DNA from: Rhizobium sp. CIAT894
GTDB taxonomy: Bacteria; Pseudomonadota; Alphaproteobacteria; Rhizobiales; Rhizobiaceae
Assembly (NCBI RefSeq): GCF_000172795.2
Contig: NZ_CP020947.1
Span: 4,233,001 to 4,297,000 of the forward strand
Direction of reading: 5' to 3'
Length of the DNA stretch: 64,000 bases
How positions within the stretch are numbered: the stretch's first letter is position 1; each line of letters begins with the position of its first letter. Positions 47,121 through 57,513 of the stretch are shown one piece after another. The position numbers were made by a program, and so were the translations under genes. The notes beneath the pieces are model-generated. The model had not been told where the DNA came from. It worked only from the letters and a program-made list of their open reading frames with translations, and searched no databases.

Positions 47121-47249
47121 AGCATGTCGCGCAAAAGTGTGCAGCGGTTTTGCCAGGCAAAGCGCGAAGCGGTTTTGCCGCAACGACATGCGTAAAACAA
47201 AGACCTAAAGCGCGAGGAGCGAATCTGAAAGATTGCGACGCGCTTTAGA
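47115..47249. repeat. RIME-like intergenic mosaic element, copy 2
   Basis: This 135-base element, whose left edge includes the preceding stop codon, matches the reverse complement of 28043-28151. It contains GTGCAGCGGTTTT, GCGTAAAACAAAGACCTAAA and CTGAAAGATTGCGACGCGCT, and has an extra segment of about 24 bases that repeats the GCGAAGCGGTTTT block. Confidence 0.75.
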
Positions 47250-47320
47250 CCTCGCCTTTATTCAGCTTTGGCAAGCATGATGCCGTCTTTGCCAAAGCGT
47301 AAGCGGGCGAGATGACGAAC

Positions 47321-47458
47321 ATGGCGACGATGAATATTTCCCTGCCCGATCCAATGACGGACTGGGTTGATTCTCAGACAGAAACCGGGCGCAAGGACGA
47401 TATTCTCCAGGTCGCGCGCGAACGGCCGGCTGGGCGACCAGTCACATCGGCGGCGTGA
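47321..47458 (+). pseudogene. ParD/CopG-like antitoxin remnant
   Basis: A 45-codon frame encodes MATMNISLPDPMTDWVDSQT followed by ETGR, the N-terminal ribbon-helix-helix of ParD antitoxins, normally continued by YSNASDYVRDLIR. Here the match stops after ETGR and a short unrelated tail follows, overlapping the 3' end of the opposite gene. No parE toxin is present. GAGATGACGAAC precedes the ATG. It is probably a decayed toxin-antitoxin unit. Confidence 0.7.
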
Positions 47459-48071
47459 TACCGTTGAGGCCGACGGCGACCTGGCTGGCCGAAATGCTGC
47501 CGTCTGCCGCCTTCTCGCCCGTGACGATGACGCCGGCCCCGGCCTTCAGATCGTCCTTGGTCGCGGGTGCCAGGGTCACGATCGGCGTACCGTCGGCGAT
47601 TGTGATGGTCTTTTCCTTGCCCTGATAGGTCAGCGTGATCGTGTGGCCGTCGACGGATTTGACGGCATTGCTGACGGTCGCATTGGTCATCTGGCTGTTC
47701 GGCTGGGCATCCCAGGGACGGTTGCCCTCACCGGTCCCCTTCATCGACGCCGGGAAGATCAGCACCTCGATCGCACCATCCGGACCGCTGCCTTTCGGGA
47801 GCGAGGCGACACCGACGAAATCGCCGGGCTTGATATCTTCGACCGAGGCTTTTTTGATCCCGCCGACCTTCCAGCCGGCTTTCAGCGTGATCGTCGCATC
47901 GCTGCCTTCGCGGGTCTTTACGACGAGCTGATCGCCGCTGAGGCTTTCGATGGCGCCGCGAACACGGACGCGTTCGCCATCCTGCGCCTGCGCGACCTGT
48001 GAGAAGACAAGCGCAACAAAGCCGCCGGCGGCAAGTGCTGTGAAAAGAAGAGGGTGAGGCCTGCGAGACAT
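47442..48071 (-). CDS. Exported DUF5666-like protein
   Basis: The 209-residue protein has a signal peptide (LLFTALAAGGFVALVFSQVAQ, cleaved near residue 29) and two repeated small beta-domains: VRVRGAIESLSGDQLVVKTR with KPGDFVGVAS, and VKSVDGHTITLTYQGKEKTI with GVIVTGEKAADGSISA. This layout matches DUF5666-type periplasmic proteins of unknown function. It is flanked by the antitoxin remnant and the ABC-F gene. Confidence 0.75.
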   Translation of the reverse strand: MSRRPHPLLFTALAAGGFVALVFSQVAQAQDGERVRVRGAIESLSGDQLVVKTREGSDATITLKAGWKVGGIKKASVEDIKPGDFVGVASLPKGSGPDGAIEVLIFPASMKGTGEGNRPWDAQPNSQMTNATVSNAVKSVDGHTITLTYQGKEKTITIADGTPIVTLAPATKDDLKAGAGVIVTGEKAADGSISASQVAVGLNGITPPM

Positions 48072-48187
48072 ATGACTTTCCTTGTCGCCACTGTGATCGG
48101 CAATATCTCCGGCTGCCGGACGGCACCTTATGCCGACTGGGGATACACTAGCGAATCAACGAAAGGTGAGCGTCGAGCCCGGGAAAC

Positions 48188-50008
<1,821 letters not shown>

Positions 50009-50011
50009 AAA

Positions 50012-50662
50012 TCAGACTCCGGAAAGATCATAGGGCCTGGCGAGCACGATCGCCCGACCGCTTTTGAGCGAAAAGCGAACCTTGCCTTCCGCGACATTGG
50101 AAATGGTGCGCGACGAACCGAAAGGCAGATGGAAATCGGCCAGCGGATAACGCGCATTGTCGATAGAAAGCCCGGTCAGCTCGCTGAAGCCGAGCACGGA
50201 AACCAGGCTGCCCTTGGGAAGATCCAATTCGATCGTCCCGGCAAGCAGCGGCACGGCCTCTTCCTTGCCCGAGCTCAGCCGCACGTCAAAACCCTCTTCC
50301 GCCAGGCTGACGGCCGACAGCAGATGCTGAAGCGCGTGATCGGAGCGTTCGCCGCCAAGTGCTCCCACCAGGATCAGCCGCCGCGCACCCCGCGCGATCG
50401 CTTCCGAGACGGCGATTTCGCCGTCCGTCGCCGCCTTTGCCGCCGGATAAGGCTGTTTCGGCACGTGGGGAAAAGCGCCATCGAGATCATCAGGCGTCGA
50501 ATCGAAGTCGCCGACCCAGAGTTCCGGCACGACACCGAGTGCTGCCGCATGCCGCATGCCACCATCGGCCGCGATGAAACGGCTGCCGCCGATGGCATGG
50601 CGCAGGCGCTCCGTCAGGCTGAGTTCGCCGCCGAGCAGAATGGTGAAGGTCGATTGGCTCAT
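50012..50662 (-). CDS. Thiamine pyrophosphokinase
   Basis: The 216-residue enzyme makes thiamine diphosphate from thiamine and ATP. Visible motifs are FIAADGGMRHAAALGVVPEL, VGDFDSTPDDL, and the substrate site KAATDGEIAVSEAIARGARR with LVGALGGERSDHALQHL. Starts at 50662 and 50668 are both possible; the longer frame from 50710 adds an atypical leader. It is coupled to the ABC-F gene. Confidence 0.92.
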   Translation of the reverse strand: MSQSTFTILLGGELSLTERLRHAIGGSRFIAADGGMRHAAALGVVPELWVGDFDSTPDDLDGAFPHVPKQPYPAAKAATDGEIAVSEAIARGARRLILVGALGGERSDHALQHLLSAVSLAEEGFDVRLSSGKEEAVPLLAGTIELDLPKGSLVSVLGFSELTGLSIDNARYPLADFHLPFGSSRTISNVAEGKVRFSLKSGRAIVLARPYDLSGV

Positions 50663-50719
50663 GGGCATTGCCCTTAGCGCAAACGGGGGGTCGAGGGGAA
50701 GGGCCGGCAAACGATGACC

Positions 50720-51247
50720 TCAGCCCGGCGTATCCTTATCGCGCGACAGGAAGACCGCCTCATAACCGCCGATGAAGCGCTCGAACAGCAAAGCGAAGCG
50801 GTTGACATCGTCCTCCGGCCAGTCGGACACGATCTCGGAGATGATCGCGAGTTTCTGCGCGACGATCTCGGCAAGCAGACCCTGGCCGACCTCGGTCATG
50901 ACGACGACAATCCGCCGCGCATCGGCCTGCGAAGCCTCGCGTCGCAGCACGTTGCGCCCGACCATGTCGGCCACCACCCGGCTTGCCCGTGACGGATCGA
51001 TGCGCAGCATCTCGGCGATCATGCCGACCGTGACCTCGCCGGCCGGCTGCGCCCGGCGGACGGCATCGAGCACATCGAGATGCGAAAGTTCGAGACCCGG
51101 CGCGGCGCTCTGGATCGCCAGCCGGCCGATCAGCCGTCGCCCGGTCATCAACCGCATGCGGCCCATGCTGCGGCCGATGCGAGGTATGTTTTCCTCATCC
51201 GGCTCTGGCGGTTCTGCGGGAATTGTCTTGGTCAGCACTTCGCTCAT
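50720..51247 (-). CDS. MarR family transcriptional regulator
   Basis: The 175-residue protein has a MarR winged helix: LSHLDVLDAVRRAQPAGEVT, VGMIAEMLRIDPSRASRVVA and the wing VLRREASQADARRIVVVMTE. It is divergent from a DHA2-type efflux gene, the classical arrangement of a local repressor relieved by a phenolic or toxic ligand. The ATG at 51247 is used rather than the GTG one codon upstream. Confidence 0.9.
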   Translation of the reverse strand: MSEVLTKTIPAEPPEPDEENIPRIGRSMGRMRLMTGRRLIGRLAIQSAAPGLELSHLDVLDAVRRAQPAGEVTVGMIAEMLRIDPSRASRVVADMVGRNVLRREASQADARRIVVVMTEVGQGLLAEIVAQKLAIISEIVSDWPEDDVNRFALLFERFIGGYEAVFLSRDKDTPG

Positions 51248-51287
51248 CACGGAACCATAACAGAGCCGTTTCGAAATTTGAATATGC

Positions 51288-51312
51288 CAATGTCATTAAT
51301 GTGCCATTGACA
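51288..51312. promoter_or_regulatory. Candidate MarR operator
   Basis: Overlapping inverted repeats CAATG-N12-CATTG (51288-51309) and TGTCA-N12-TGACA (51291-51312) lie midway between the divergent MarR and MFS genes. Position and half-site spacing suit a MarR dimer. Confidence 0.45.
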
Positions 51313-51363
51313 GATATATGCTGTTAGCACATAAAAGAGCAGCAAACCCGGAATGATGCTCCC

Positions 51364-52902
51364 ATGGACATGCAACTCGCGCCTGCGCCGCTCGTGACGG
51401 ATCCCCGTCGCCGGCTTATCCTCTTCCTCTTTCTGATGACGGCCATGTTCATGGCGACCCTGGACAATCAGATCGTTTCCACGGCGCTGCCGACGATCGT
51501 CGGCGAATTCGGCCATCTCGAGCGCTTCGGCTGGATCGGCTCGGCCTATCTCCTGTCACTGAGCGCCGTCATGCCGCTCTATGGCAAACTCGGCGATCTG
51601 TTCGGCCGCAAATACGTGATGATGACGGCGATCATGATCTTCACCGTCGGCTCGGCGGTCTGCGGCCTCGCGGTGTCGATGAACACGCTGATCGCCGCCC
51701 GCGTGCTGCAGGGTCTTGGCGGCGGCGGCATCATGGTGTCGATCTTCGCCGTCAACGCCGATCTGTTCGAGCCGCGGGAGCGGGCGCGCTACCAGAGCTA
51801 TTCCAGCCTGGTATTGATGGCATCAGGTGCCATCGGCCCGGTGCTCGGCGGCACGATGAGTGATCTTTTCGGCTGGCGCTCGATCTTCCTCGTCAACGTT
51901 CCGATCGGCTTCATCGTGCTCACCGGTCTCGCCTTCATGCTGCCTTATCGCAAGCCGCATCGTCGCCCCAGGATCGATTATGCCGGTGCGCTCCTGCTCG
52001 CGCTGACGACGACCAGTATCGTGCTTGCCACGGATAGCAGCGAATTGTTCGGCGCGCTGATTTCGCCGCAGAGTATCGGCATCGTCGCTTTCGGCGTCGT
52101 CTGCGCCGTCGCCTGGGTATTTGTCGAGCGCCGCGCGCCGGAGCCGATCGTTCCCCTGGAGCTCTTTCGCAATTCCACCTTCAGCCTGCTGCTGGTGATG
52201 TCGATCATGGGCGGCGCCATCGCCATCGGCATGGTCAACTATCTCGCTCTCTTCCTGCAGACCACCACCGGCCTTTCGCCCTCTGCCGCTGGCCTTCTCT
52301 TCATCCTTCTCACAGGCGGCCTCGTCTGCGGGTCGCTTTCCGCCGGCCGCATCATCTCGAAGACGGGCCGTTACAAACCCTTCGCCATCGCCAGCCTGAC
52401 ATGCAGCGCCATCGCCTTCGCACTGATGTCGCAGATCCATGCGGGAACGCCGATCGCTTTCATCGGGGCGATCATGATGCTGCATGGCATCGGCATCGGT
52501 CTTGCCCAGCAGGTTCCCGTGATCGGCGTGCAGAATTCAGCGCCCGCCCGCGATGTCGGCGCCGCCACCGGCTCGGTGACGCTGTCGCGCATGGGAGGCG
52601 CATCGATCGCCATATCAATCTACGGCGCCATCATCGCTTCTGGGCTCGGCAAGGTCGGCGTCTCCATTCCCGGTGTCGCCGATATCGAGCAGCTGACGCC
52701 GAAGATGATGGCTTCGCTTCCCGAAGCAAGCCGCCGGGCCGTCGCCGATATCTACGCCGCCGCCTTTTCGCCGCTGTTCATGACCGCCTGCGCCATTGCG
52801 CTGATCGGCCTTGTGGCTGCCATCATGCTGAAGCCGGTGCAACTGCCCCGCGCCGGCGAGGCGAAGCTGCCCCAGGCGACGACGGCGAAAGCCGCGGAAT
52901 AG
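51364..52902 (+). CDS. MFS multidrug efflux transporter, DHA2 (EmrB/QacA) family
   Basis: The 512-residue proton antiporter has about 14 membrane helices. Motifs are FMATLDNQIVSTALPTIVGE in helix 1, MPLYGKLGDLFGRKYVMMT (motif A) and ASGAIGPVLGGTMSDLFGWR (motif C). It should expel hydrophobic toxicants or plant phenolics across the inner membrane. No membrane-fusion partner gene is adjacent. Expression is probably under the divergent MarR protein. Confidence 0.92.
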   Translation: MDMQLAPAPLVTDPRRRLILFLFLMTAMFMATLDNQIVSTALPTIVGEFGHLERFGWIGSAYLLSLSAVMPLYGKLGDLFGRKYVMMTAIMIFTVGSAVCGLAVSMNTLIAARVLQGLGGGGIMVSIFAVNADLFEPRERARYQSYSSLVLMASGAIGPVLGGTMSDLFGWRSIFLVNVPIGFIVLTGLAFMLPYRKPHRRPRIDYAGALLLALTTTSIVLATDSSELFGALISPQSIGIVAFGVVCAVAWVFVERRAPEPIVPLELFRNSTFSLLLVMSIMGGAIAIGMVNYLALFLQTTTGLSPSAAGLLFILLTGGLVCGSLSAGRIISKTGRYKPFAIASLTCSAIAFALMSQIHAGTPIAFIGAIMMLHGIGIGLAQQVPVIGVQNSAPARDVGAATGSVTLSRMGGASIAISIYGAIIASGLGKVGVSIPGVADIEQLTPKMMASLPEASRRAVADIYAAAFSPLFMTACAIALIGLVAAIMLKPVQLPRAGEAKLPQATTAKAAE

Positions 52903-53289
52903 CCGGATCGTACACGCGGAACACTCATCATAAGGCGTTCTGTCCGCGTTACGCTTATCAAGGATTGCAATTTTCTCGCATGGCTGTCGCTGTCCGGCCG
53001 GTTCGTTCAATCGATCCGTTCTTTTTCTGCGCCGCCGACGAATCTCCGTGTCGTGACGGAACTTTCGCCATAATTTCGTCCGAGCGAAGGGAGGTCTCGC
53101 TGCCCGAGACTTGCCAAAATGCAACGGCGCCACATTTAAACAGAGTTTCGCTATGCAACCGATGCGGAAATCAGCTACAGCAAGGACTTGTATCGGCCGA
53201 TTGTGCAGTGCGAGATCAGGGGTGCGCACCTGTTGAATCCCCCTTGCCACGGCCGGTCCGAACCTGCGGTAAACCGGCAAAATAGCGAC
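52903..53289. other. Gene-free interval
   Basis: About 390 bases between the MFS gene and the M48 gene. Frames here are short and show no family resemblance. The sequence GCCACATTTAAACAGAG near 53131-53145 is the most AT-rich part and may belong to the promoter of the protease gene. I see no repeat or RNA structure worth naming. Confidence 0.4.
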
Positions 53290-54834
53290 ATGATGCGGAG
53301 AAACAGACTGGATAGCTTGACGACGTGGAAATCGCCCGCGCTTTCCAGTGATGCCATCTCTGCGCCGCAGCGCTTCTTGCGCCGCCTGATGCTGCTGTCG
53401 GCCGTCGCAATGGCGCTGAATGGCTGCCAGACGCTGATCGAGCAATCCTACCAGCCGAGCGTGTCGCCGTCTTCCAATCCGCAGATCGTCGACGAGGTGC
53501 AGAAAAACGACCCGCGCGCCGCGATGGGTGCCCGTGAGCATCCGCGCATCGTGGCAAGCTACGGCGGCGAATACAAGGACGCCAAGACCGAACGCCTCGT
53601 CGCCCGCATCGCCGGCGCGCTGACGGCAGTGTCGGAAAATCCGAGCCAGTCCTACCGCATCACCATCCTGAATTCGCCTGCCATCAACGCCTTTGCGCTG
53701 CCGGGCGGTTATCTCTACGTTACCCGTGGCCTGCTGGCGCTCGCCAACGACGCCTCCGAGGTCGCAGCCGTGCTGTCGCACGAGATGGGCCATGTGACGG
53801 CCAATCACGGCATCGAGCGGCAGAAACGCGAAGAGGCGGAGGTCATCGCCAGCCGCGTCGTCGCCGAGGTGCTTTCCAGCGATATCGCCGGCAAGCAGGC
53901 GCTGGCCCGCGGCAAGCTGCGGCTCGCTGCCTTCTCCCGGCAGCAGGAATTGCAGGCCGACGTCATCGGCGTACGCATGCTCGGCGAAGCCGGCTACGAT
54001 CCGTATGCCGCCGCCCGTTTCCTCGATTCCATGGCGGCTTACAGCCGTTTCATGTCCGTCGATCCCGAAGCCGACCAGAGCCTCGACTTCCTGTCGAGCC
54101 ACCCGAATTCGGCGCAGCGCATCGAGCTTGCCCGCACCCACGCCCGCGCCTTCGGCCAGGAAGGTTCGGTCGGCGACAAGGGCCGCGATTATTATCTCGA
54201 CGGCATAGACGGCCTGCTCTACGGCGACAGCCCTGAGGAAGGCTATGTGCGCGGTCAGACCTTCCTGCACGGCGGCCTCGGCATCCGCTTCGACGTGCCG
54301 CCGGATTTCCATATCGACAACAAGGTCGAAGCGGTGATGGCGACCGGCCCGAACGACATCGCCGTGCGCTTCGACGGCGTCGCCGACAATCAGAACCAGA
54401 GCCTTACCAACTATATTTCCAGCGGCTGGGTGACCGGTCTCGACCCGTCGACCATTCAGCCGATCACCATCAACGGCATGGAAGCCGCTACCGCGCGCGC
54501 CAGCGCCGACCGCTGGGATTTCGACGTCACCGTGATCCGCAACAATTCGCAGATCTTCCGTTTCCTGACCGCCGTGCCGAAGGGCAGCGACGCGCTCGAG
54601 CCGACGGCCGAAGTCCTGCGCGCAAGTTTCCGGCGCATGACGCCGGCCGAAGCTGCCTCGCTGAAGCCCTTGCGCATCCGCGTCGTCACCGTCCGGCCGG
54701 GTGAAAATATCTCGACGCTCGCCGCCCGCATGATGGGCACCGACCGCAAGCTCGATCTCTTCAAACTCATCAACGCCCTGCCCACCGGCGCAGCCGTTTC
54801 ACCTGGCGATCGCGTCAAGATCATCGCCGAGTAA
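53290..54834 (+). CDS. M48 family metalloprotease lipoprotein with LysM-like end
   Basis: The 514-residue protein has a lipoprotein signal (MLLSAVAMALNGCQ, acylated cysteine near residue 46), a zinc protease domain with HEMGH at about 164-168 and the third ligand in QELQADVIG, and a C-terminal LysM-like module (VRPGENISTLAARM, then VSPGDRVKII). M48 lipoproteins of the BepA/LoiP type work in outer-membrane quality control. The frame opens at 53188, but the ATG pair at 53290/53293 gives a shorter and more normal leader; a still later ATG directly before the hydrophobic stretch is possible. Confidence 0.88.
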   Translation: MMRRNRLDSLTTWKSPALSSDAISAPQRFLRRLMLLSAVAMALNGCQTLIEQSYQPSVSPSSNPQIVDEVQKNDPRAAMGAREHPRIVASYGGEYKDAKTERLVARIAGALTAVSENPSQSYRITILNSPAINAFALPGGYLYVTRGLLALANDASEVAAVLSHEMGHVTANHGIERQKREEAEVIASRVVAEVLSSDIAGKQALARGKLRLAAFSRQQELQADVIGVRMLGEAGYDPYAAARFLDSMAAYSRFMSVDPEADQSLDFLSSHPNSAQRIELARTHARAFGQEGSVGDKGRDYYLDGIDGLLYGDSPEEGYVRGQTFLHGGLGIRFDVPPDFHIDNKVEAVMATGPNDIAVRFDGVADNQNQSLTNYISSGWVTGLDPSTIQPITINGMEAATARASADRWDFDVTVIRNNSQIFRFLTAVPKGSDALEPTAEVLRASFRRMTPAEAASLKPLRIRVVTVRPGENISTLAARMMGTDRKLDLFKLINALPTGAAVSPGDRVKIIAE

Positions 54835-54856
54835 AAAAAACCCGGCTTGCGCCGGG
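54833..54856 (-). terminator. Terminator downstream of the sigma factor gene
   Basis: CCCGGC-GCAA-GCCGGG followed by eight T is read on the minus strand, about 95 bases after the rpoH2-type stop. Its A-run overlaps the stop codon of the convergent M48 gene. Confidence 0.8.
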
Positions 54857-54951
54857 CCAGTCTGTGCTGCTGCTGAAGGGGATACGGCATCGTCGGGATG
54901 ATGTGCGCCGCGATTTTCTGCGACATGCGATAGATTCAGGCGGGCTATAAG

Positions 54952-55815
54952 TCAGGCGTAGGCCGCCATATGCGGATCGGCGCTGACGAGCGCGCTGCGG
55001 AGCTTCTCCATCGCCCGGCTTTCGATCTGCCGCACACGCTCCTTGGAGATGCCGAGATCGGCCCCGAGTTCTTCGAGCGTGGCGCCGTCTTCCGCCAGAC
55101 GCCGGGCGCTGATGATCTTCATCTCGCGTTCGTTGAGATGTTTCAGCGCCGAAGCGAGCCAGATGCGGCGGCGTTCGCCGTCGATCATGTTGGAGACTTG
55201 CTCGTCCGGCAGCGGATCGTCGCTGACGAGGAAGTCCATCTTCTCCGCGCTCTCGGCATCGCCGGAGACCGAAGGCGCCTGCAGCGAGGCGTCGTTGCCG
55301 GAAAGCCTGGCATCCATGGTCTGTACATCGGCGAGGCTGACGCCGAGCGCCGCGGCGATTTCCTGGTGAATGGATTGCAGCGTCAGCTGCGTGTCGCCCT
55401 TGGCGAGCTTGGCGCGCAGACGGCGCAGATTGAAGAACAGCGCCTTCTGCGCCGAGCTCGTGCCGCCGCGGACGATCGACCAGTTGCGCAGGATGTAATC
55501 CTGGATCGAAGCCCTGATCCACCAGCTGGCATAAGTGGAAAAGCGTACATCGCGGTCCGGCTCGAAGCGGGCGGCGGCCTCCAGCAGGCCGACATATCCC
55601 TCCTGCACGAGGTCGCTCATCGGCAGGCCGAAATTGCGGAACTTGCCGGCCATGGAGATGACGAGGCGCATATGCGCCATGGCGATCTGGTTGCGCGCGC
55701 CGCGATCATCGTGATCCTTCCAGCGGATGGCGAGATCGTGTTCTTCCTGGCGGGCGAGATAAGGGGCGGCCATCGCGATTTTGATCATGCGCCGGTCTGC
55801 AGACATGTTCTTCAT
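54952..55815 (-). CDS. rpoH2: RNA polymerase sigma-32 factor, RpoH2 type
   Basis: The 287-residue group 3 sigma factor directs heat-shock or oxidative-stress transcription. Region 2 shows MRLVISMAGKFRNFGLPMSD and FSTYASWWIRASIQDYILRN, the RpoH box QKALFFNLRR follows, and region 4 is GATLEELGADLGISKERVRQ. Rhizobia carry several rpoH genes; assignment to rpoH2 is from memory of the sequence style. The ATG at 55815 or the one three codons later could be used. Confidence 0.88.
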   Translation of the reverse strand: MKNMSADRRMIKIAMAAPYLARQEEHDLAIRWKDHDDRGARNQIAMAHMRLVISMAGKFRNFGLPMSDLVQEGYVGLLEAAARFEPDRDVRFSTYASWWIRASIQDYILRNWSIVRGGTSSAQKALFFNLRRLRAKLAKGDTQLTLQSIHQEIAAALGVSLADVQTMDARLSGNDASLQAPSVSGDAESAEKMDFLVSDDPLPDEQVSNMIDGERRRIWLASALKHLNEREMKIISARRLAEDGATLEELGADLGISKERVRQIESRAMEKLRSALVSADPHMAAYA

Positions 55816-56140
55816 TTCGATCTCCTGAAACAGGCCTCTCGCCCTAAATGAACAATAAAACTCACATGCCGGAACATTGCTGTCCGGCTTGAAAGGCTTC
55901 TGAATGCATGAAGACCTCGCCCCTGGACTTTTCAGGGGGAGGCCCTATTTCTCATCATGAGCCGGAAAGACGGCTGGGCTGGACCTGTTTCTTCACCTTG
56001 CCGGATGGGCAATATTGGAAAGGCATGATCCGCTCCTCATCGAACATTGACGGAATAGCAGTTCGCCCGTCGAGGCTATTGCCCGGCGAGCAGTCCGCAA
56101 TTACGTGTGTTAAACGCGGCAGTCGGGAAAAAGTTCCAAT
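55816..56140. other. Leader and promoter interval of the sigma factor gene
   Basis: About 325 bases without a gene between the sigma factor and carD. A hairpin CCTCGCCCCTG/CAGGGGGAGG lies at about 55917-55944, with no T-run; it might be part of an untranslated RNA. Another inverted pair, GCCGGAACATTGCTGTCCGGC, is at 55868-55888. I do not recognise a known RNA family. Confidence 0.35.
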
Positions 56141-56171
56141 AAAAAAACCCGACGCGAAGGCCGGGTTTTTT
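56141..56171 (-). terminator. Bidirectional-looking terminator after carD
   Basis: The minus strand reads AAAAAACCCGG, a GCCTTCGCGT-type loop, then CGGGTTTTTTT. It lies 23 bases beyond the carD stop codon. Symmetrical A and T runs would allow it to act in both directions. Confidence 0.85.
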
Positions 56172-56193
56172 CGATAGGAAAAACAGGATCGCC

Positions 56194-56766
56194 TTATGCG
56201 GCTTCGTCCTGCGAATCGTCTTCTTCGATCGCCTTGCCGCGCTTCGGACCCTTGTTGAGATTGGTCTCGACGAGACGGACGGCTTCGGTTTCCGACATCT
56301 TGTTGACGGCGGCGATTTCGCGCGCCATGCGGTCGAGCGCAGCCTCATACAGCTGACGCTCGGAATAGGACTGCTCGGGCTGGTTTTCGGCACGATAGAG
56401 ATCGCGCACGACTTCAGCGATGGAAATCAGATCGCCGGAATTGATCTTGGCATCATATTCCTGGGCGCGACGGGACCACATGGTGCGCTTGACGCGCGCC
56501 TTGCCCTGCACGACCTTCAATGCACGCTCGACGAAATCCGTTTCCGAAAGCTTGCGCATACCGATGCTCATTGCCTTCGCAACCGGAACCTTCAGCCGCA
56601 TCTTGTCCTTTTCGAAATCGATAACGAAAAGTTCGAGCTTCATGCCGGCAACTTCTTGCTCTTCGATAGCGGTGATGGTACCGACGCCGTGAGCGGGGTA
56701 GACGATCGATTCACCGGTCTTGAAGCCATGGCGAGCTGTGGAAGGCTTTTTCTGCTGAGTCGTCAT
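56194..56766 (-). CDS. carD: CarD family transcriptional regulator
   Basis: The 190-residue protein has the RNA polymerase-interacting Tudor-like N-terminal domain (GFKTGESIVYPAHGVGTITA, EKDKMRLKVPVAKAM) and a helical DNA-contacting domain (TMWSRRAQEYDAKINSGDLI then SYSERQLYEAALDRMAREIA). CarD stabilises open promoter complexes at ribosomal and other promoters. The ATG at 56766 is used; a TTG three codons earlier is less likely. Confidence 0.93.
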   Translation of the reverse strand: MTTQQKKPSTARHGFKTGESIVYPAHGVGTITAIEEQEVAGMKLELFVIDFEKDKMRLKVPVAKAMSIGMRKLSETDFVERALKVVQGKARVKRTMWSRRAQEYDAKINSGDLISIAEVVRDLYRAENQPEQSYSERQLYEAALDRMAREIAAVNKMSETEAVRLVETNLNKGPKRGKAIEEDDSQDEAA

Positions 56767-57103
56767 TCTATTCAAAAACTCCCTGTTACGCTTCCGGCGG
56801 CGGCCGGAGCCGGGTCAGTCAGGCCCGGGTGAGACGGTAGTATCCGTCGGGTGACTTCACTCTGGTCCCATCGGGCAAAAGCAAAGAACTTCTTGCGCAC
56901 GATCTTGGGACCCGGCGCTCAAAGCGTTGATATGTCACGGAAACCGCGTACGGATTTGTTTTGCTTTCGTGATGGTTTTGGGCATGCGTCATGCCACAAA
57001 TGGAACAGTAGGCAAAACCTATCATAAAAATATGAGGAAATCAATAATTTGCTTCGCTTGAGTCATGCGGGCAACACATGTCACCCATATTCCTCACGCA
57101 GCT
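56767..57103. other. Gene-free interval upstream of carD
   Basis: This 340-base stretch contains the carD promoter region, with AT-rich sequence around 57000-57050. A 68-codon minus frame (56819-57025) has no recognisable family and no clear ribosome site. I see no other feature before the foldback repeat that begins at 57104. Confidence 0.4.
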
Positions 57104-57463
57104 TTTGGAGCCTTTCCTGGTCAAATTGAAGCATTCTGTTGGCTCAAACGGAGTCGGATGGTCGACCGGCCGGCGCGCGTCGTAGCCCAGTTCTACGGCC
57201 AAGCCGGCCGGTCGATCAACCGGCCCGTTTCAGCCAACCCTCCCGCAGATTTGCTTGCAAATCTGCAAGACTCTTGAATCGCCGGACGCACTTGTCGCTT
57301 CGCCGTGGCGAAGCGGTGCGGCCGGTGGGCCGGGCATTTTTCCACCAGGATCAAAGGCGATCGGCTCGGACGTACCAAGAAGTATGCCCTTCGCCAATCG
57401 CCTTTGCCCTGACGAAAACCTGCTCCGGCAGAATGCTGCAATCTGACCAGGAAAGGCTCCAAA
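57104..57463. repeat. 360-bp foldback element with 39-base terminal inverted repeats
   Basis: The ends 57104-57142 and 57425-57463 are inverted copies matching at 35 of 39 positions, including the perfect block GGAGCCTTTCCTGGTCA / TGACCAGGAAAGGCTCC. Inside lie four further inverted repeats: TCGACCGGCCGGC at 57162-57174 with its complement at 57203-57215, GCAGATTTGC-TT-GCAAATCTGC at 57245-57266, CGCTTCGCC-GT-GGCGAAGCG at 57296-57315, and CAAAGGCGATCGG at 57352-57364 with 57394-57406. No transposase is encoded. It could be a non-autonomous mobile element or a highly structured RNA. Confidence 0.8.
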
Positions 57464-57513
57464 CGTTTTACCCCACGGCCGCCCGAATCCGGCGGCCGAT
57501 TATGGCCGGCGAC

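Noticed and set aside
55866..55945. Hairpins considered as a small RNA or terminator ahead of the sigma factor gene
   Set aside because: No T-run and no known RNA family; kept only as a note in the interval entry.
56819..57025. Minus-strand 68-codon frame upstream of carD
   Set aside because: No ribosome site or recognisable motif; it probably lies in the carD promoter region.
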